From: Flagellatimonas centrodinii
Lineage (GTDB): Bacteria; Pseudomonadota; Gammaproteobacteria; Nevskiales; Nevskiaceae
Assembly (NCBI RefSeq): GCF_016918765.2
Contig: NZ_CP092104.1
Coordinates: 2,542,001-2,606,000 of the forward strand
Length of the DNA: 64,000 bases
Direction of reading: 5' to 3'
Both the position numbers and the translations under genes were made by a program. The notes below the pieces were generated by a model that saw only the letters and a program-made list of their open reading frames with translations, was not told where the DNA came from and did not search any database. This document shows positions 36,575 to 44,412 of this stretch, piece by piece. Each line of letters begins with the position of its first letter. The stretch's first letter is position 1.

Positions 36575-37225
36575 ATGCTCGACACCATCACCGTAACCGC
36601 CCAGCTCTACGAGCAGGGTGGCAGCCCCGCCGTGGGCGCCCGCATTACCTACGTGCTGAGCACCGTAGAGATCGACGCCGGCGTGGTGATACCGCTGCGG
36701 CAAACTGCAGTGGCAGATGCCAACGGCGTTGCCACCTGCACGCTGTGGCCGAACACCGCCGGCGAGCGGGAAAGCCACTACGTAGTGCAGGCAGTGAGCG
36801 CGGACGATGGCACCACCCTGCTGCAGGGCTACGCCGTGTTCCCGGATGCGCCCAATGTGACCCTGCAGGCGTTTCTGGTGGAGGCGCCCGTGCCGGTGCA
36901 GGCGGTGGCGCGCCGCAACCTGGTGCTGCTGCAGGGCTACGACTACCACGCCACGTTTACCGTGCTGCAGCCCGACTGCACGCCGGCAGACCTGACCACC
37001 TACACCCCGCGGCTGCGCGTGTATGACGCGCCCGACGGTAACCTGATATTCGATAGCAGCAGCGACGCCGGCGTGGCGCTGGCAGTGCTCGATGACGAGA
37101 TTGCGCTCACCATTACCGCCGCCGCCTTTACCACCTGGGTGAGCGGCTACTACTACACGCTGGATGTGACCTTCGGCGCCGAGACCTACGCGGTGGCCTA
37201 CGGCGCGGTGTTCATCCAGCCGTGA
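36575..37225 (+). CDS. tail protein with Ig-like domain, 216 aa
   Basis: Begins MLDTITVTAQLYEQGGSPAV. The first 95 residues have the pattern of a bacterial Ig-like domain (GARITYVLST, VADANGVATCTLWPNTAGER). The second half is another beta domain of the phage tail/BppU type (LLQGYDYHATFTV, LRVYDAPDG). It overlaps the repeat protein by GTGA. Confidence 0.7.
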   Translation: MLDTITVTAQLYEQGGSPAVGARITYVLSTVEIDAGVVIPLRQTAVADANGVATCTLWPNTAGERESHYVVQAVSADDGTTLLQGYAVFPDAPNVTLQAFLVEAPVPVQAVARRNLVLLQGYDYHATFTVLQPDCTPADLTTYTPRLRVYDAPDGNLIFDSSSDAGVALAVLDDEIALTITAAAFTTWVSGYYYTLDVTFGAETYAVAYGAVFIQP

Positions 37226-39015
37226 GCGCCCCGATGTTTCGCACCACGGTGATCATGCGGGCAGCGGCGCTGTTCAGCGTGCGGCTGCCGGCGGTGTTGC
37301 CCGGCACCACGGTGTCGTTTTCGGCAGTGCTGACGGCAGCGGCCGCCAGCATCACCGCCGCAGCCGATGCCCGGGCCGCCGCCGCCGGCGCCCTGCAGGC
37401 AGGCCCTGCTGCGGTGGCGGGGGATGCGCGTTACGTCAGCCCCATGGCCAGCGGCGCGCTGCAGGCCGCCGCCCCCACCTTGATGGGCAGTGCCGACGTG
37501 CTGCTGCGCCTGGCCGGCACGCTCGCCGCCGGCCCCGCCAGCATTACCGCCAGCGCCACAGCGCGGCAGGCAGTGGCCGGCATGCTCACAGCAGGCCCTG
37601 CCAGCGTATCTGGCAGTGGTGATGCCCGGGTGGTGGCAGCGGGGGGGTTGACGGCAGCGGCAGCGGTTGCCGATGGCAGCGCAAGCGTGCGCGTTACCGC
37701 CGCCGGCGCCATGGCTGCAGGGCCCGCGGTGTTCAACGGTGACGTGGGCGGTATTCGCTTGACCGGCCCACTGGCTGCAGCCCCGGCCAGCGTGACCGCT
37801 GCCGCCGCAGTGGGCAACACCGCAGCCGCCGCGCTGGTGGCTGGCCCCGCAACCCTTGCCGGTAATGCGTTGGCAGTGGGTGGCGTGACGGGCGCGCTGG
37901 TGGCAGCGCCGGCAGCAGTGAGCGGCACCGCCGTTGCCCGGCAAGCCGCCACCGGCGCGCTTGCCGCTGGCCCGGCGGTGGTGGCGGGTGATGCCAGTGG
38001 CGGCGCGCAGATGGCCGGTGCGCTCTCGGCAGGGGCGGCGGTGGTAGATGGATCGATTGATGCCATTGCCACCGCGAGCGGCACGCTGGTGGCAGCCGCT
38101 GCGCAGCTGCAGGGCAACAGTGCGGCGCTGCCGGCGGCAACCGGCAGCCTGACGGCTGGCCCCGCCACGCTTGGCGCTGCCGGGGCGGTGGCGGCAGCAG
38201 CTGCCGGCACGCTGTCTGCCGGCCCTGCCAGTGTTGACGGCGCAGTGGCGGCTGTGGCGACCGCGCAGGGCGCTTTGGCGGCCGGTGCTGCGCAGATGGC
38301 GGGCGCGCTGGCAGATGCCACGCCCACGGCGGCAGGTGCGCTGCAGGCCGCAGCGGCCACGCTGGCCGGCGCGGCAACTACATCGTGGCAGCTCGAGTTC
38401 GTTGCCCGCGCGGGGCGCGATGGCAATGGCAGCGTGAGCATACCGGGCGGCGTGCAGCCGGGTGACCTGGCGCTGGTGGTTGCCACCCACACCAATTCGA
38501 CAGCGCCAACTATTTCGGCTGGCTACACCGAACTGGACAGCTTTGCCTGGACGTTCGTTACCGGCAACCGCACCAAGGCCTGGTACCGGCTCATGCAGGC
38601 CGGTGATACCAGCGCCACCTTTACGTTGGAAACGGGCGCCGCTGCCATGTACTTCTTCCGCGGCGTGCCGGCCGGGGCAGCTGTGGCCAGCAAGGGCGAA
38701 TTCACGTCCTTCGGCGATGGCAACAACATCGACATGGCGGGCTTCACCAAGCAGGCGGATGCCATTGCCCTGGTATCCATCATCGTCAAGTTCTCGCCGC
38801 AGTCTGAAGGGCTGTATGCAGGCATTGCCGGCTGGAACGACGACGCGGACAGCGGCGGCCCGCTGCCGGGTGGGCTTCCCGGCTCCATCGTCAAGTCGCA
38901 ATGCCAGTTCACGCCGGCCAGCGACTACACCAACGATTCCACCATTACCTGGGAGATTGACCCCGGGGTGGAAGAAGAGCGGTTCGCAGTTCTATTCGAA
39001 ATCACCGAAGCATAG
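37222..39015 (+). CDS. tail fibre with 21-residue Ala-rich tandem repeats
   Basis: This 597-aa protein carries about 16 imperfect repeats of about 21 residues (pattern GxLxAGPAxVxGxAxAxxxA) between residues 36 and 390. A 205-residue C-terminal beta domain follows (LEFVARAGRDGNGSVSIPGG onward), which resembles a lectin-like head. The layout is a fibre shaft with a binding tip. GTG start. No known family recognised. Confidence 0.7.
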   Translation: MSAPMFRTTVIMRAAALFSVRLPAVLPGTTVSFSAVLTAAAASITAAADARAAAAGALQAGPAAVAGDARYVSPMASGALQAAAPTLMGSADVLLRLAGTLAAGPASITASATARQAVAGMLTAGPASVSGSGDARVVAAGGLTAAAAVADGSASVRVTAAGAMAAGPAVFNGDVGGIRLTGPLAAAPASVTAAAAVGNTAAAALVAGPATLAGNALAVGGVTGALVAAPAAVSGTAVARQAATGALAAGPAVVAGDASGGAQMAGALSAGAAVVDGSIDAIATASGTLVAAAAQLQGNSAALPAATGSLTAGPATLGAAGAVAAAAAGTLSAGPASVDGAVAAVATAQGALAAGAAQMAGALADATPTAAGALQAAAATLAGAATTSWQLEFVARAGRDGNGSVSIPGGVQPGDLALVVATHTNSTAPTISAGYTELDSFAWTFVTGNRTKAWYRLMQAGDTSATFTLETGAAAMYFFRGVPAGAAVASKGEFTSFGDGNNIDMAGFTKQADAIALVSIIVKFSPQSEGLYAGIAGWNDDADSGGPLPGGLPGSIVKSQCQFTPASDYTNDSTITWEIDPGVEEERFAVLFEITEA

Positions 39016-39025
39016 GAGCAACCCC

Positions 39026-39235
39026 ATGGCAAAAGCATTCACCCCAAAAACCACCTTCACCGCCAAGGTGAACGACAAAGACAACAGCTACATCGCCGGC
39101 AAGAACTACACCTGCCGCGATGGTGCGCTGTACGCAGACCTGCGCAGCAAGCTGCCGCAGTGGGAGGCCGAGGGCCTCATCACCATTTTGGGCGATGTGC
39201 CCAACGCGCCGCCGATTAACGCGGCTGTTTCCTGA
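39026..39235 (+). CDS. small tail-region protein, 69 aa
   Basis: Begins MAKAFTPKTTFTAKVNDKDN with AGGAG upstream. Compact, no known domain. Part of the fibre cluster. Confidence 0.65.
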   Translation: MAKAFTPKTTFTAKVNDKDNSYIAGKNYTCRDGALYADLRSKLPQWEAEGLITILGDVPNAPPINAAVS

Positions 39236-39264
39236 ACCTGACCCCTGACTGGAGGTAACACGAC

Positions 39265-39654
39265 ATGGCTATTTCACACAGCAACGCCGCCCGCAACGCG
39301 ATGGCTGATGCAGTTGATGCGCAGGTGAACACCGGCAGCGCCGATGCCTCGGGTGACTTCGTGCTCATCGCATCTGGCGGCCCGACTGACCTCGTCAGCA
39401 TCGTGCTGCAGGACCCGGCATTTGGCGCGGCCGCATCGGGCGTGATCACCCTGGCCGGCACGCCGCTTTCCAATACCGCCAGCGCCACCGGCACCACCGA
39501 CACCTTCGAGATCCGCGACAAAGACAACGGCGTGGTGATCGACGGCACGGTTACCGCCACTGGCGGCGGCGGTGATGTCGAGATCGACAACACCAGCATT
39601 GCCAGCGGCCAGACGGTGGAGCTGAGCAGCCTGACCTGGACGGCCCCGGTTTAA
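39265..39654 (+). CDS. hypothetical virion-associated protein, 129 aa
   Basis: Begins MAISHSNAARNAMADAVDAQ, a common opening in phage head/tail-region proteins of unknown function. The rest is beta-rich (GTTDTFEIRDKDNGVVIDGT). GGAGG lies upstream. Confidence 0.65.
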   Translation: MAISHSNAARNAMADAVDAQVNTGSADASGDFVLIASGGPTDLVSIVLQDPAFGAAASGVITLAGTPLSNTASATGTTDTFEIRDKDNGVVIDGTVTATGGGGDVEIDNTSIASGQTVELSSLTWTAPV

Positions 39655-39697
39655 GCGGGCGCCGCCACCACCACCGCCGCAACACAGGAGCACCGAC

Positions 39698-39991
39698 ATG
39701 GCACAGAGCGCAGAAGAGATCCGCGGCCTACGGCTGAAGGGCGCCACCAACCGCAACATGGGCATTGTCGACTGGGAGGTGGTCGCCGCCGGCAACGCCC
39801 GCACCTTTAACGGCGTGAGCCCCAACAAGGGCCCGGTCGGCGGCTTCAAGATCCTCACCGACGGCAACCTTGTGGCCACCAGCTACGCCGGCAATGAAGC
39901 CACGGTGCCGGTGACCGCAGGGGAGTGGATGCCGGGCACCTTCAAGGCGCTGTCGGCATCCACCACCTGCGACGTGCTGGTGTACTGGTAA
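39698..39991 (+). CDS. hypothetical tail-associated protein, 97 aa
   Basis: Begins MAQSAEEIRGLRLKGATNRN. Beta-rich, no known domain. CAGGAG precedes the ATG. The stop overlaps the start of the next gene (TAATG). Confidence 0.65.
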   Translation: MAQSAEEIRGLRLKGATNRNMGIVDWEVVAAGNARTFNGVSPNKGPVGGFKILTDGNLVATSYAGNEATVPVTAGEWMPGTFKALSASTTCDVLVYW

Positions 39992-40797
39992 TGATGCTCG
40001 GGCTATCGCTGGCGCCGGGGGATATTGCTGTGCGCCGCGCGGCAGGCGGCGGCGCCTCGCTGCTACCCCAAACCGAGGCGTGGTTGGCTGCGTTGACGAC
40101 TGCCGGGCTGGATCATCCGACAGCGCCTCACATTGCGGCGGTTGACACGTTCTACAGCTCGCTTATCAGTGCGGGCATTTACGCGTCGCTGGATTTGCTG
40201 CCGTGCTTTTTCCTTGAGTCGTCAAACCCTGCGCATTCGGAAGGCGTGGCGCTGATGGACTTGATTGCCTTGCAGCAATGGGCGCCTGTCAATGGGCCGA
40301 CGTTTACGCCGGGGGTCGGGTTTGCGGGGGATGGGGTTGCGGCGTCGGTGGATTGGACTCATGCCAACTACGCTGATCTCGGTAACTATGCTCTAAATTC
40401 TGCGTCACTGACCTGCGGGGTATCGTCTAGCCCATCCCCGGCATTTGCACTCGGTATGACAGCCGGCTCATCAACTTCGCTCGTCCAGGCAGGTGGCGTG
40501 GTCAATCGCATAAACGTCGCATCTAGCATGACCTCCCCCGCATTCCCGCTGTCGGGGTACCTCGCTATAGACAGGCCCGACAGCGGGAATGCAACGCGCT
40601 ACGTTGACGGTGCCGCCACGTCGACGCAAGCCTACGTCTCTAGTTTTATTGAGTCGAGTAAGCCTCGGCTGCTCGGGACAACAACGCTACCCGGTGCAGC
40701 TTCTATTTATTCTGCATCCTTTGGCGCATCACTCGGCGACGCCGGTCAACTCGCCCTCTATAACGCGATTCAGACATTGAAGGGGGCTGTCGCATGA
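39991..40797 (+). CDS. concanavalin/LamG-like tail protein, 268 aa
   Basis: Begins MMLGLSLAPGDIAVRRAAGG. It has the pattern of phage lectin domains: FFLESSNPAHSEGVALMDLI and the beta strands LSGYLAIDRPDSGNATRYVD. A possible accessory receptor-binding protein. AT-richer codons in the second half (from about 40390) differ from the neighbouring genes, which suggests exchange. Confidence 0.65.
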   Translation: MMLGLSLAPGDIAVRRAAGGGASLLPQTEAWLAALTTAGLDHPTAPHIAAVDTFYSSLISAGIYASLDLLPCFFLESSNPAHSEGVALMDLIALQQWAPVNGPTFTPGVGFAGDGVAASVDWTHANYADLGNYALNSASLTCGVSSSPSPAFALGMTAGSSTSLVQAGGVVNRINVASSMTSPAFPLSGYLAIDRPDSGNATRYVDGAATSTQAYVSSFIESSKPRLLGTTTLPGAASIYSASFGASLGDAGQLALYNAIQTLKGAVA

Positions 40798-41006
40798 ACG
40801 CAATTATTCTGACGGCAGAGCAAGCGGAATCCGTGCGCGGAAATTACGGGCGGGCGATTCTTGAGCCGGCTTATCGTGCGGACTTGGATTGCTACGTATT
40901 GGGCGTGCAGGTTTTGGATATGCCTGCATTTGCCGAAGTGCATGACGTGCTGCGGGAATTGCCGGTGCAGGATATTCCGCCTGCGCCCGAGCCCGACATC
41001 GAATAG
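40794..41006 (+). CDS. small protein, 70 aa, possible fibre chaperone
   Basis: Begins MNAIILTAEQAESVRGNYGR and ends in IPPAPEPDIE. It overlaps the lectin-like gene by ATGA. Small proteins in this place often assist fibre assembly. No direct motif. Confidence 0.6.
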   Translation: MNAIILTAEQAESVRGNYGRAILEPAYRADLDCYVLGVQVLDMPAFAEVHDVLRELPVQDIPPAPEPDIE

Positions 41007-41025
41007 CACAACCCCCAAACCACCA

Positions 41026-41049
41026 AGCCCGCCCCGTGCGGGCTTTTTT
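41026..41049 (+). terminator. rho-independent terminator after the fibre genes
   Basis: AGCCCGC (41026-41032) pairs with GCGGGCT (41038-41044), loop of five, followed by a T-run to 41049. It separates the tail genes from lysis genes. Confidence 0.85.
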
Positions 41050-41069
41050 GTGCCTGGAGGCAACCAACC

Positions 41070-41210
41070 ATGTTGATTCGCAACCTGTTGGCGCGCGCCC
41101 GCGCGCTGGCCCGTAATGCCGTGCGTGCGGTGCGGGATGACCGCGGTGGCTGCCTGCCTGTTGTGCTGGGGCTGGTGGCCTTGCTGCTGCTGGCGGCGGT
41201 GTTGCTGTGA
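41070..41210 (+). CDS. 46-aa single-span membrane peptide before the endolysin
   Basis: Begins MLIRNLLARARALARNAVRA. An Arg-rich amphipathic N-terminus is followed by one hydrophobic segment (LPVVLGLVALLLLAAVLL). GGAGG lies upstream. The stop (TGA) overlaps the endolysin start. A holin/antiholin or phage lysis modulator is plausible. Confidence 0.6.
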   Translation: MLIRNLLARARALARNAVRAVRDDRGGCLPVVLGLVALLLLAAVLL

Positions 41211-41785
41211 TGGTTACGGTAGACGGCATCATCGACGACATTCTGCGGGCCGAGGGTGAGGCCTACACCGATGACCCCGCCGACAGCGGCGGCCCTACCA
41301 AGTGGGGGGTGACGCAGAAGGCCTTGGCCGCCCACCGTGGCCGGCCGGTAACGCCCGCAGAGGTGGCGGCGCTGACGCGGGCGGAGGCGGTGGAGGTTTA
41401 CCGCCAGCGCTACTACCACGGGCCAGGACTGCACCGGCTGGGCCAGCACAGTATGCGCATCGCTGCTGAGGTGATGGACAGCGGCGTGAACGTGGGCCCG
41501 GCGCGGGCGGTGGGGTGGCTGCAGCGGGTGCTCAACGGCATGAACAACGGCGGCACCTGGTACCCGGACATGGCGGAGGACGGCCAGTGCGGCCCGATGA
41601 CGGCGGCGAGCCTGGCCGCCTACCTGCAGCGCCGCGGGGCAGACGGAGAGACGGTGCTGCACGCGGCCCTGAACTGCCTGCAGGGCGCCTACTACGTTGA
41701 CCTGGCGGCGCGTCGTGAAAAGGACGAGCGCTTTCTGTTCGGCTGGCTGCACCACCGCGTGGCAGCCCAGATGGGAGGGCACTGA
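41210..41785 (+). CDS. endolysin, glycosyl hydrolase family 108
   Basis: This 191-aa peptidoglycan hydrolase has the GH108 N-terminal pattern: ILRAEGEAYTDDPADSGGPT KWGVT (written in two parts), with Glu15 as the likely catalytic acid. The putative C-terminal peptidoglycan-binding domain includes GVNVGPARAVGWLQRVLNG. No signal peptide, so a holin is needed. Confidence 0.92.
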   Translation: MVTVDGIIDDILRAEGEAYTDDPADSGGPTKWGVTQKALAAHRGRPVTPAEVAALTRAEAVEVYRQRYYHGPGLHRLGQHSMRIAAEVMDSGVNVGPARAVGWLQRVLNGMNNGGTWYPDMAEDGQCGPMTAASLAAYLQRRGADGETVLHAALNCLQGAYYVDLAARREKDERFLFGWLHHRVAAQMGGH

Positions 41786-41786
41786 T

Positions 41787-42194
41787 ATGAACCCGATCTT
41801 CAACCTGCTGGGCCAGATTGTGGCGCCGGTGACGAAGCTGGTGGACGAGCTGCACACCAGCGAGGACGAAAAGCTGAAGGCCCGCGCGGCGCTGGTGGAA
41901 ATACAGCTGCGCGCCGGTGAGCAGCTGCTGGCGTATGAGGGCAAGCTGATGGATGCCAAGGCCGGCATCATCCGCGCCGAGGCGCAGGGGCAGAGCTGGC
42001 TGCAAAGAAGCTGGCGGCCGATCACGATGCTGACCTTTCTCGGCCTGGTGGTGGCGGATGCCATGGGCCTACTGGCGTTTCGCCTGGCAGGCGAGGCGTG
42101 GTCGCTATTGCAGATTGGCCTGGGCGGGTACGTGGTGGGCCGCAGCGCGGAAAAGATTGCGCCGACAATTACGGCGGCCATGCGGAAGGACTGA
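41787..42194 (+). CDS. holin, 3TM family
   Basis: This 135-aa protein has a charged, helical N-terminus (LHTSEDEKLKARAALVEIQL), the signature QSWLQRSWRPITMLTFLGLV, and membrane segments at about residues 80-97 and 103-121. This is the HOLIN_3TM pattern. It starts one base after the endolysin stop. Confidence 0.85.
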   Translation: MNPIFNLLGQIVAPVTKLVDELHTSEDEKLKARAALVEIQLRAGEQLLAYEGKLMDAKAGIIRAEAQGQSWLQRSWRPITMLTFLGLVVADAMGLLAFRLAGEAWSLLQIGLGGYVVGRSAEKIAPTITAAMRKD

Positions 42195-42197
42195 GCC

Positions 42198-42488
42198 ATG
42201 GCCATGCCCGGTATCGAGCGGTGGAAGACCACGCTGACGGCCTTGGCCACGGTGGCAGGCGCGCTGTGGTTCAGCGTGACATGGGCCGACGACAAGCTGC
42301 GCAAGATCGAAAAGGTGCCGCAGCTGGAGCGCGCGGTGGATGACCTGACCGAGTCCGTCGACCGCCTCACTGAGGTGCAGACCCGGCTGGTGCGCCAGCA
42401 GCAAATGGCAGACGAACGCCAGGCCGCACAGAACGCGGCAATTCTGAACCGGTTGGACAAGCTGCTGGAAAACGGAGGGCGGTCATGA
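42198..42488 (+). CDS. membrane-anchored coiled-coil lysis protein, 96 aa
   Basis: One N-terminal membrane segment (TLTALATVAGALWFSVTWA) followed by a long coiled coil (about residues 42-92). The layout suits an i-spanin or a similar lysis accessory. ATGA overlap with the next gene. Confidence 0.6.
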   Translation: MAMPGIERWKTTLTALATVAGALWFSVTWADDKLRKIEKVPQLERAVDDLTESVDRLTEVQTRLVRQQQMADERQAAQNAAILNRLDKLLENGGRS

Positions 42489-42901
42489 GCGCCGGCACTG
42501 ACGAAAAAGTAACGCCCTTGCAGGACTGGGAGTCGCAGCTGATCGAGCGTGCCAGCGCGAAGCTGGGCGCGTGGAGCGCGCCGCTGATCATCGTCTTCTA
42601 CCTGTTCAGCGTGCGGGGGGTGATGACGCTGATAGCCCTGGCCGCCTTGTTTGGCCCCGCGCTTTACAGCAGCAGTGACAACACCGAACGGCTGGTGACC
42701 CTGCAGGCCGACCAGGTGCAGGCCACCGATGGCCTGCGAGACGCTGTGGCCGGCCTGCGCGCCGATGCCCGCGCCGACCGCGCGGTGTACCTGCAGCGCT
42801 TCGAACGGCTCGAGGCCGACGTGACAGACCTGCGCGCCCGCACCGATGCCCTGTTCGCGGGGCACCCGGGGGATAGGGCGCGGTATGAAGGTGGGCGGTA
42901 G
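42485..42901 (+). CDS. membrane and coiled-coil protein of the lysis cassette, 138 aa
   Basis: Begins MSAGTDEKVTPLQDWESQLI. Hydrophobic segments at about residues 31-57 are followed by a coiled coil of about 60 residues (LQADQVQATDGLRDAVAGLR). Possibly a spanin partner. No lipobox is visible. Confidence 0.55.
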   Translation: MSAGTDEKVTPLQDWESQLIERASAKLGAWSAPLIIVFYLFSVRGVMTLIALAALFGPALYSSSDNTERLVTLQADQVQATDGLRDAVAGLRADARADRAVYLQRFERLEADVTDLRARTDALFAGHPGDRARYEGGR

Positions 42902-42912
42902 GGGTTGAGCGG

Positions 42913-43158
42913 TCAGCGGCGTGAGGCGACAGCGGCGGGGTTGAGGATGCCCCATGAGCGTATCGCTCCACCGCCGCTTTGCGTGTACTCGATATCAACG
43001 CCGAGTTCCTCCCGGGCCGCAATGATCTGGCGATAGAGCGTCGCGCGGCTGCACCCGAGCGCGCGCAGGTGCTCGGCCAGAGTTGCGTCGGGATAGCTGT
43101 CCATGCGCTGGATGATGCGCAGTATCAGACGGACGTTTATGCGGCCGCTACCGCTCAT
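42913..43158 (-). CDS. helix-turn-helix regulator, 81 aa
   Basis: Begins MSGSGRINVRLILRIIQRMD; the helix-turn-helix reads ATLAEHLRALGCSRATLYRQ. It lies 50 bases beyond the terminator of the accessory operon, on the same strand. It could be an Aca-type repressor for that operon or a late regulator. Placement is the main clue. Confidence 0.7.
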   Translation of the reverse strand: MSGSGRINVRLILRIIQRMDSYPDATLAEHLRALGCSRATLYRQIIAAREELGVDIEYTQSGGGAIRSWGILNPAAVASRR

Positions 43159-43209
43159 CGCGTGTGGACCGCTCGGCGGCGATGCGGACGCCCTCTGGCT
43201 GCCGAGCGC

Positions 43210-43233
43210 AAAAAAGCCCGCCGGAGCGGGCTT
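43210..43233 (-). terminator. terminator of the right-end accessory operon
   Basis: On the minus strand AAGCCCGC (43233-43226) pairs with GCGGGCTT (43221-43214), followed by a run of T (43215-43210). It directly follows the third CRISPR-like hairpin, so the hairpins are the 3' end of the operon transcript. Confidence 0.88.
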
Positions 43234-43345
43234 CTGCCTCTTCGGCAGTAACTACAAGAGGAAGCGAGACATTTCCTGAGCTGCCTTTGCGGCAGTTTAC
43301 GAACATCAGGGCCACCTAGATTTCCTGAGCTGCCTTTTCGGCAGT
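43234..43345 (-). CRISPR. degenerate type I-F-like CRISPR repeat mini-array (possible RNA anti-CRISPR)
   Basis: Three hairpins on the minus strand, ACTGCC-N5-GGCAG: R1 43345-43320 (loop GAAAA), R2 43296-43271 (loop GCAAA), R3 43249-43234 (loop GAAGA). R1 and R2 share 25 of 26 bases and continue with CTCAGGAAAT. The intervening spacers are 23 and 21 nt. R2 matches the P. aeruginosa I-F repeat at 22 of 28 positions, including the whole CTGCC/GGCAG stem bound by Cas6f. Spacing of 49 and 47 nt, against 60 nt in real I-F arrays, and absence of cas genes argue against a normal array. No spacer match is seen in this window. Confidence 0.7.
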
Positions 43346-43357
43346 ATGGCAACGGTA

Positions 43358-43723
43358 TCACTTTTCCGATGCGGCTGTGAACCCGTAGTAAGCGGCCGCG
43401 CGCTTCCAGTCGCCAGCGCTGGGTGTTGTCGGTAGCTTTTGCAGCTTCGCCCATGCAGGATATCTCGCCGTGATTTCGGCGGCAGCTTGTCGCTCTGATG
43501 CTTTGACGTACGTTCCGCTCTTGATCTTCGTTTTGAGCCTTAGCACGAAGTCCTTCTCTGCCTCGCTCGGTTCATGCACAACGATAGACTTCGGCTTTGC
43601 CGGAACGCGGGTAATGACTTCTGTGTCAGCGACATGCGGGCGCCGGAGCGCCCATTCAGCCATTGCTGCCGAGATCAGTGACGCTAGATCGACATCGGTC
43701 ATCTTGTCGAGTTCGAGTTTCAT
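43358..43723 (-). CDS. unknown protein, third gene of the accessory operon, 121 aa
   Basis: Begins MKLELDKMTDVDLASLISAA, is rich in charged residues and has a basic middle (VLRLKTKIKSGTYVKASERQ). The C-terminal half (AGDWKRAAAYYGFTAASEK) looks compact. It overlaps the 229-aa gene by ATGA and ends 12 nt before the CRISPR-like hairpins. Candidate anti-CRISPR or accessory protein by position only. Confidence 0.65.
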   Translation of the reverse strand: MKLELDKMTDVDLASLISAAMAEWALRRPHVADTEVITRVPAKPKSIVVHEPSEAEKDFVLRLKTKIKSGTYVKASERQAAAEITARYPAWAKLQKLPTTPSAGDWKRAAAYYGFTAASEK

Positions 43724-44409
43724 GCGCTGGCCCTGGCGTTCTTGACGCCCAGCTTGTGCAGCAGCAGATGCCACATTGCAAAACTCATGCTCTGCCGCGT
43801 CGACGCGCCGTCCCGCGCTGTGTACTTGCGAAAGTTTTGCGGCGTCACGCCGACCAGAGCCGCCGCACGGGCACCACTTACGCGCGTGAGAGAGCCTTCG
43901 CCAACAACATGCCGAAGCTCCCACGAAGTGGGGGGGCGCCAATTCGAGGGGTCATCACTCAAGATTTCATCGGGCAAAAGTCCGGCAACCCAGGACAGCG
44001 CCGGGGCAATGCCTTCGGCGGCTATCTCGGCAAATTGAGTGAGCGTGACAGCTCGCGAGTATCGAAGGTCTTTTGAGCGAAGCCAATAGCGCGAGCGATC
44101 ATCTATGAGGCCTGGCGTCATTCCCAGCATTTTGTCGCTGCAGATGGCCGCGATCGCATCGCCGGTCTCAGCGTCGATCAGATCAATGCGGTCCGGAGCA
44201 TGCTCAGCAGCGGCAGACTGAGTCCACTTTGCAACGCAATCGGCTAGTGCCTCGATGATATCGTACTGCGCGCTGCTGTCGGGGAGTGCGCGGGATGCGA
44301 TTTCGGCGGCGCTGTAGCTGACCGACCAGCTTCGGCTCGGGATTCCGTTGATGACACCCCCGCGCGATGCGGGGGCATAGGTGAAGGGGCCGGAAGTGAA
44401 TGGGATCAT
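43720..44409 (-). CDS. accessory-operon protein with C-terminal helix-turn-helix (Aca-like?), 229 aa
   Basis: Begins MIPFTSGPFTYAPASRGGVI. The first 170 residues are unrecognised. The last 55 hold a helix-turn-helix (SGARAAALVGVTPQNFRKYT) followed by SMSFAMWHLLLHKLGV. This resembles the DNA-binding domains of Aca-type and plasmid Xre regulators (AAxLLGVxxRxxRxW...YAxWxLL). A role as autorepressor of the operon is inferred. Confidence 0.65.
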   Translation of the reverse strand: MIPFTSGPFTYAPASRGGVINGIPSRSWSVSYSAAEIASRALPDSSAQYDIIEALADCVAKWTQSAAAEHAPDRIDLIDAETGDAIAAICSDKMLGMTPGLIDDRSRYWLRSKDLRYSRAVTLTQFAEIAAEGIAPALSWVAGLLPDEILSDDPSNWRPPTSWELRHVVGEGSLTRVSGARAAALVGVTPQNFRKYTARDGASTRQSMSFAMWHLLLHKLGVKNARASA

Positions 44410-44412
44410 GAT

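Noticed and set aside
37198-38901. 567-aa minus-strand frame with Arg/Gly/His-rich repeats
   Set aside because: It simply mirrors the 63-bp repeats of the + strand fibre gene.
43234-43345. A conventional CRISPR array
   Set aside because: Repeat spacing is 47-49 nt, spacers are only 21-23 nt, the third repeat is cut short by a terminator and there are no cas genes. I keep it as repeat mimics instead.
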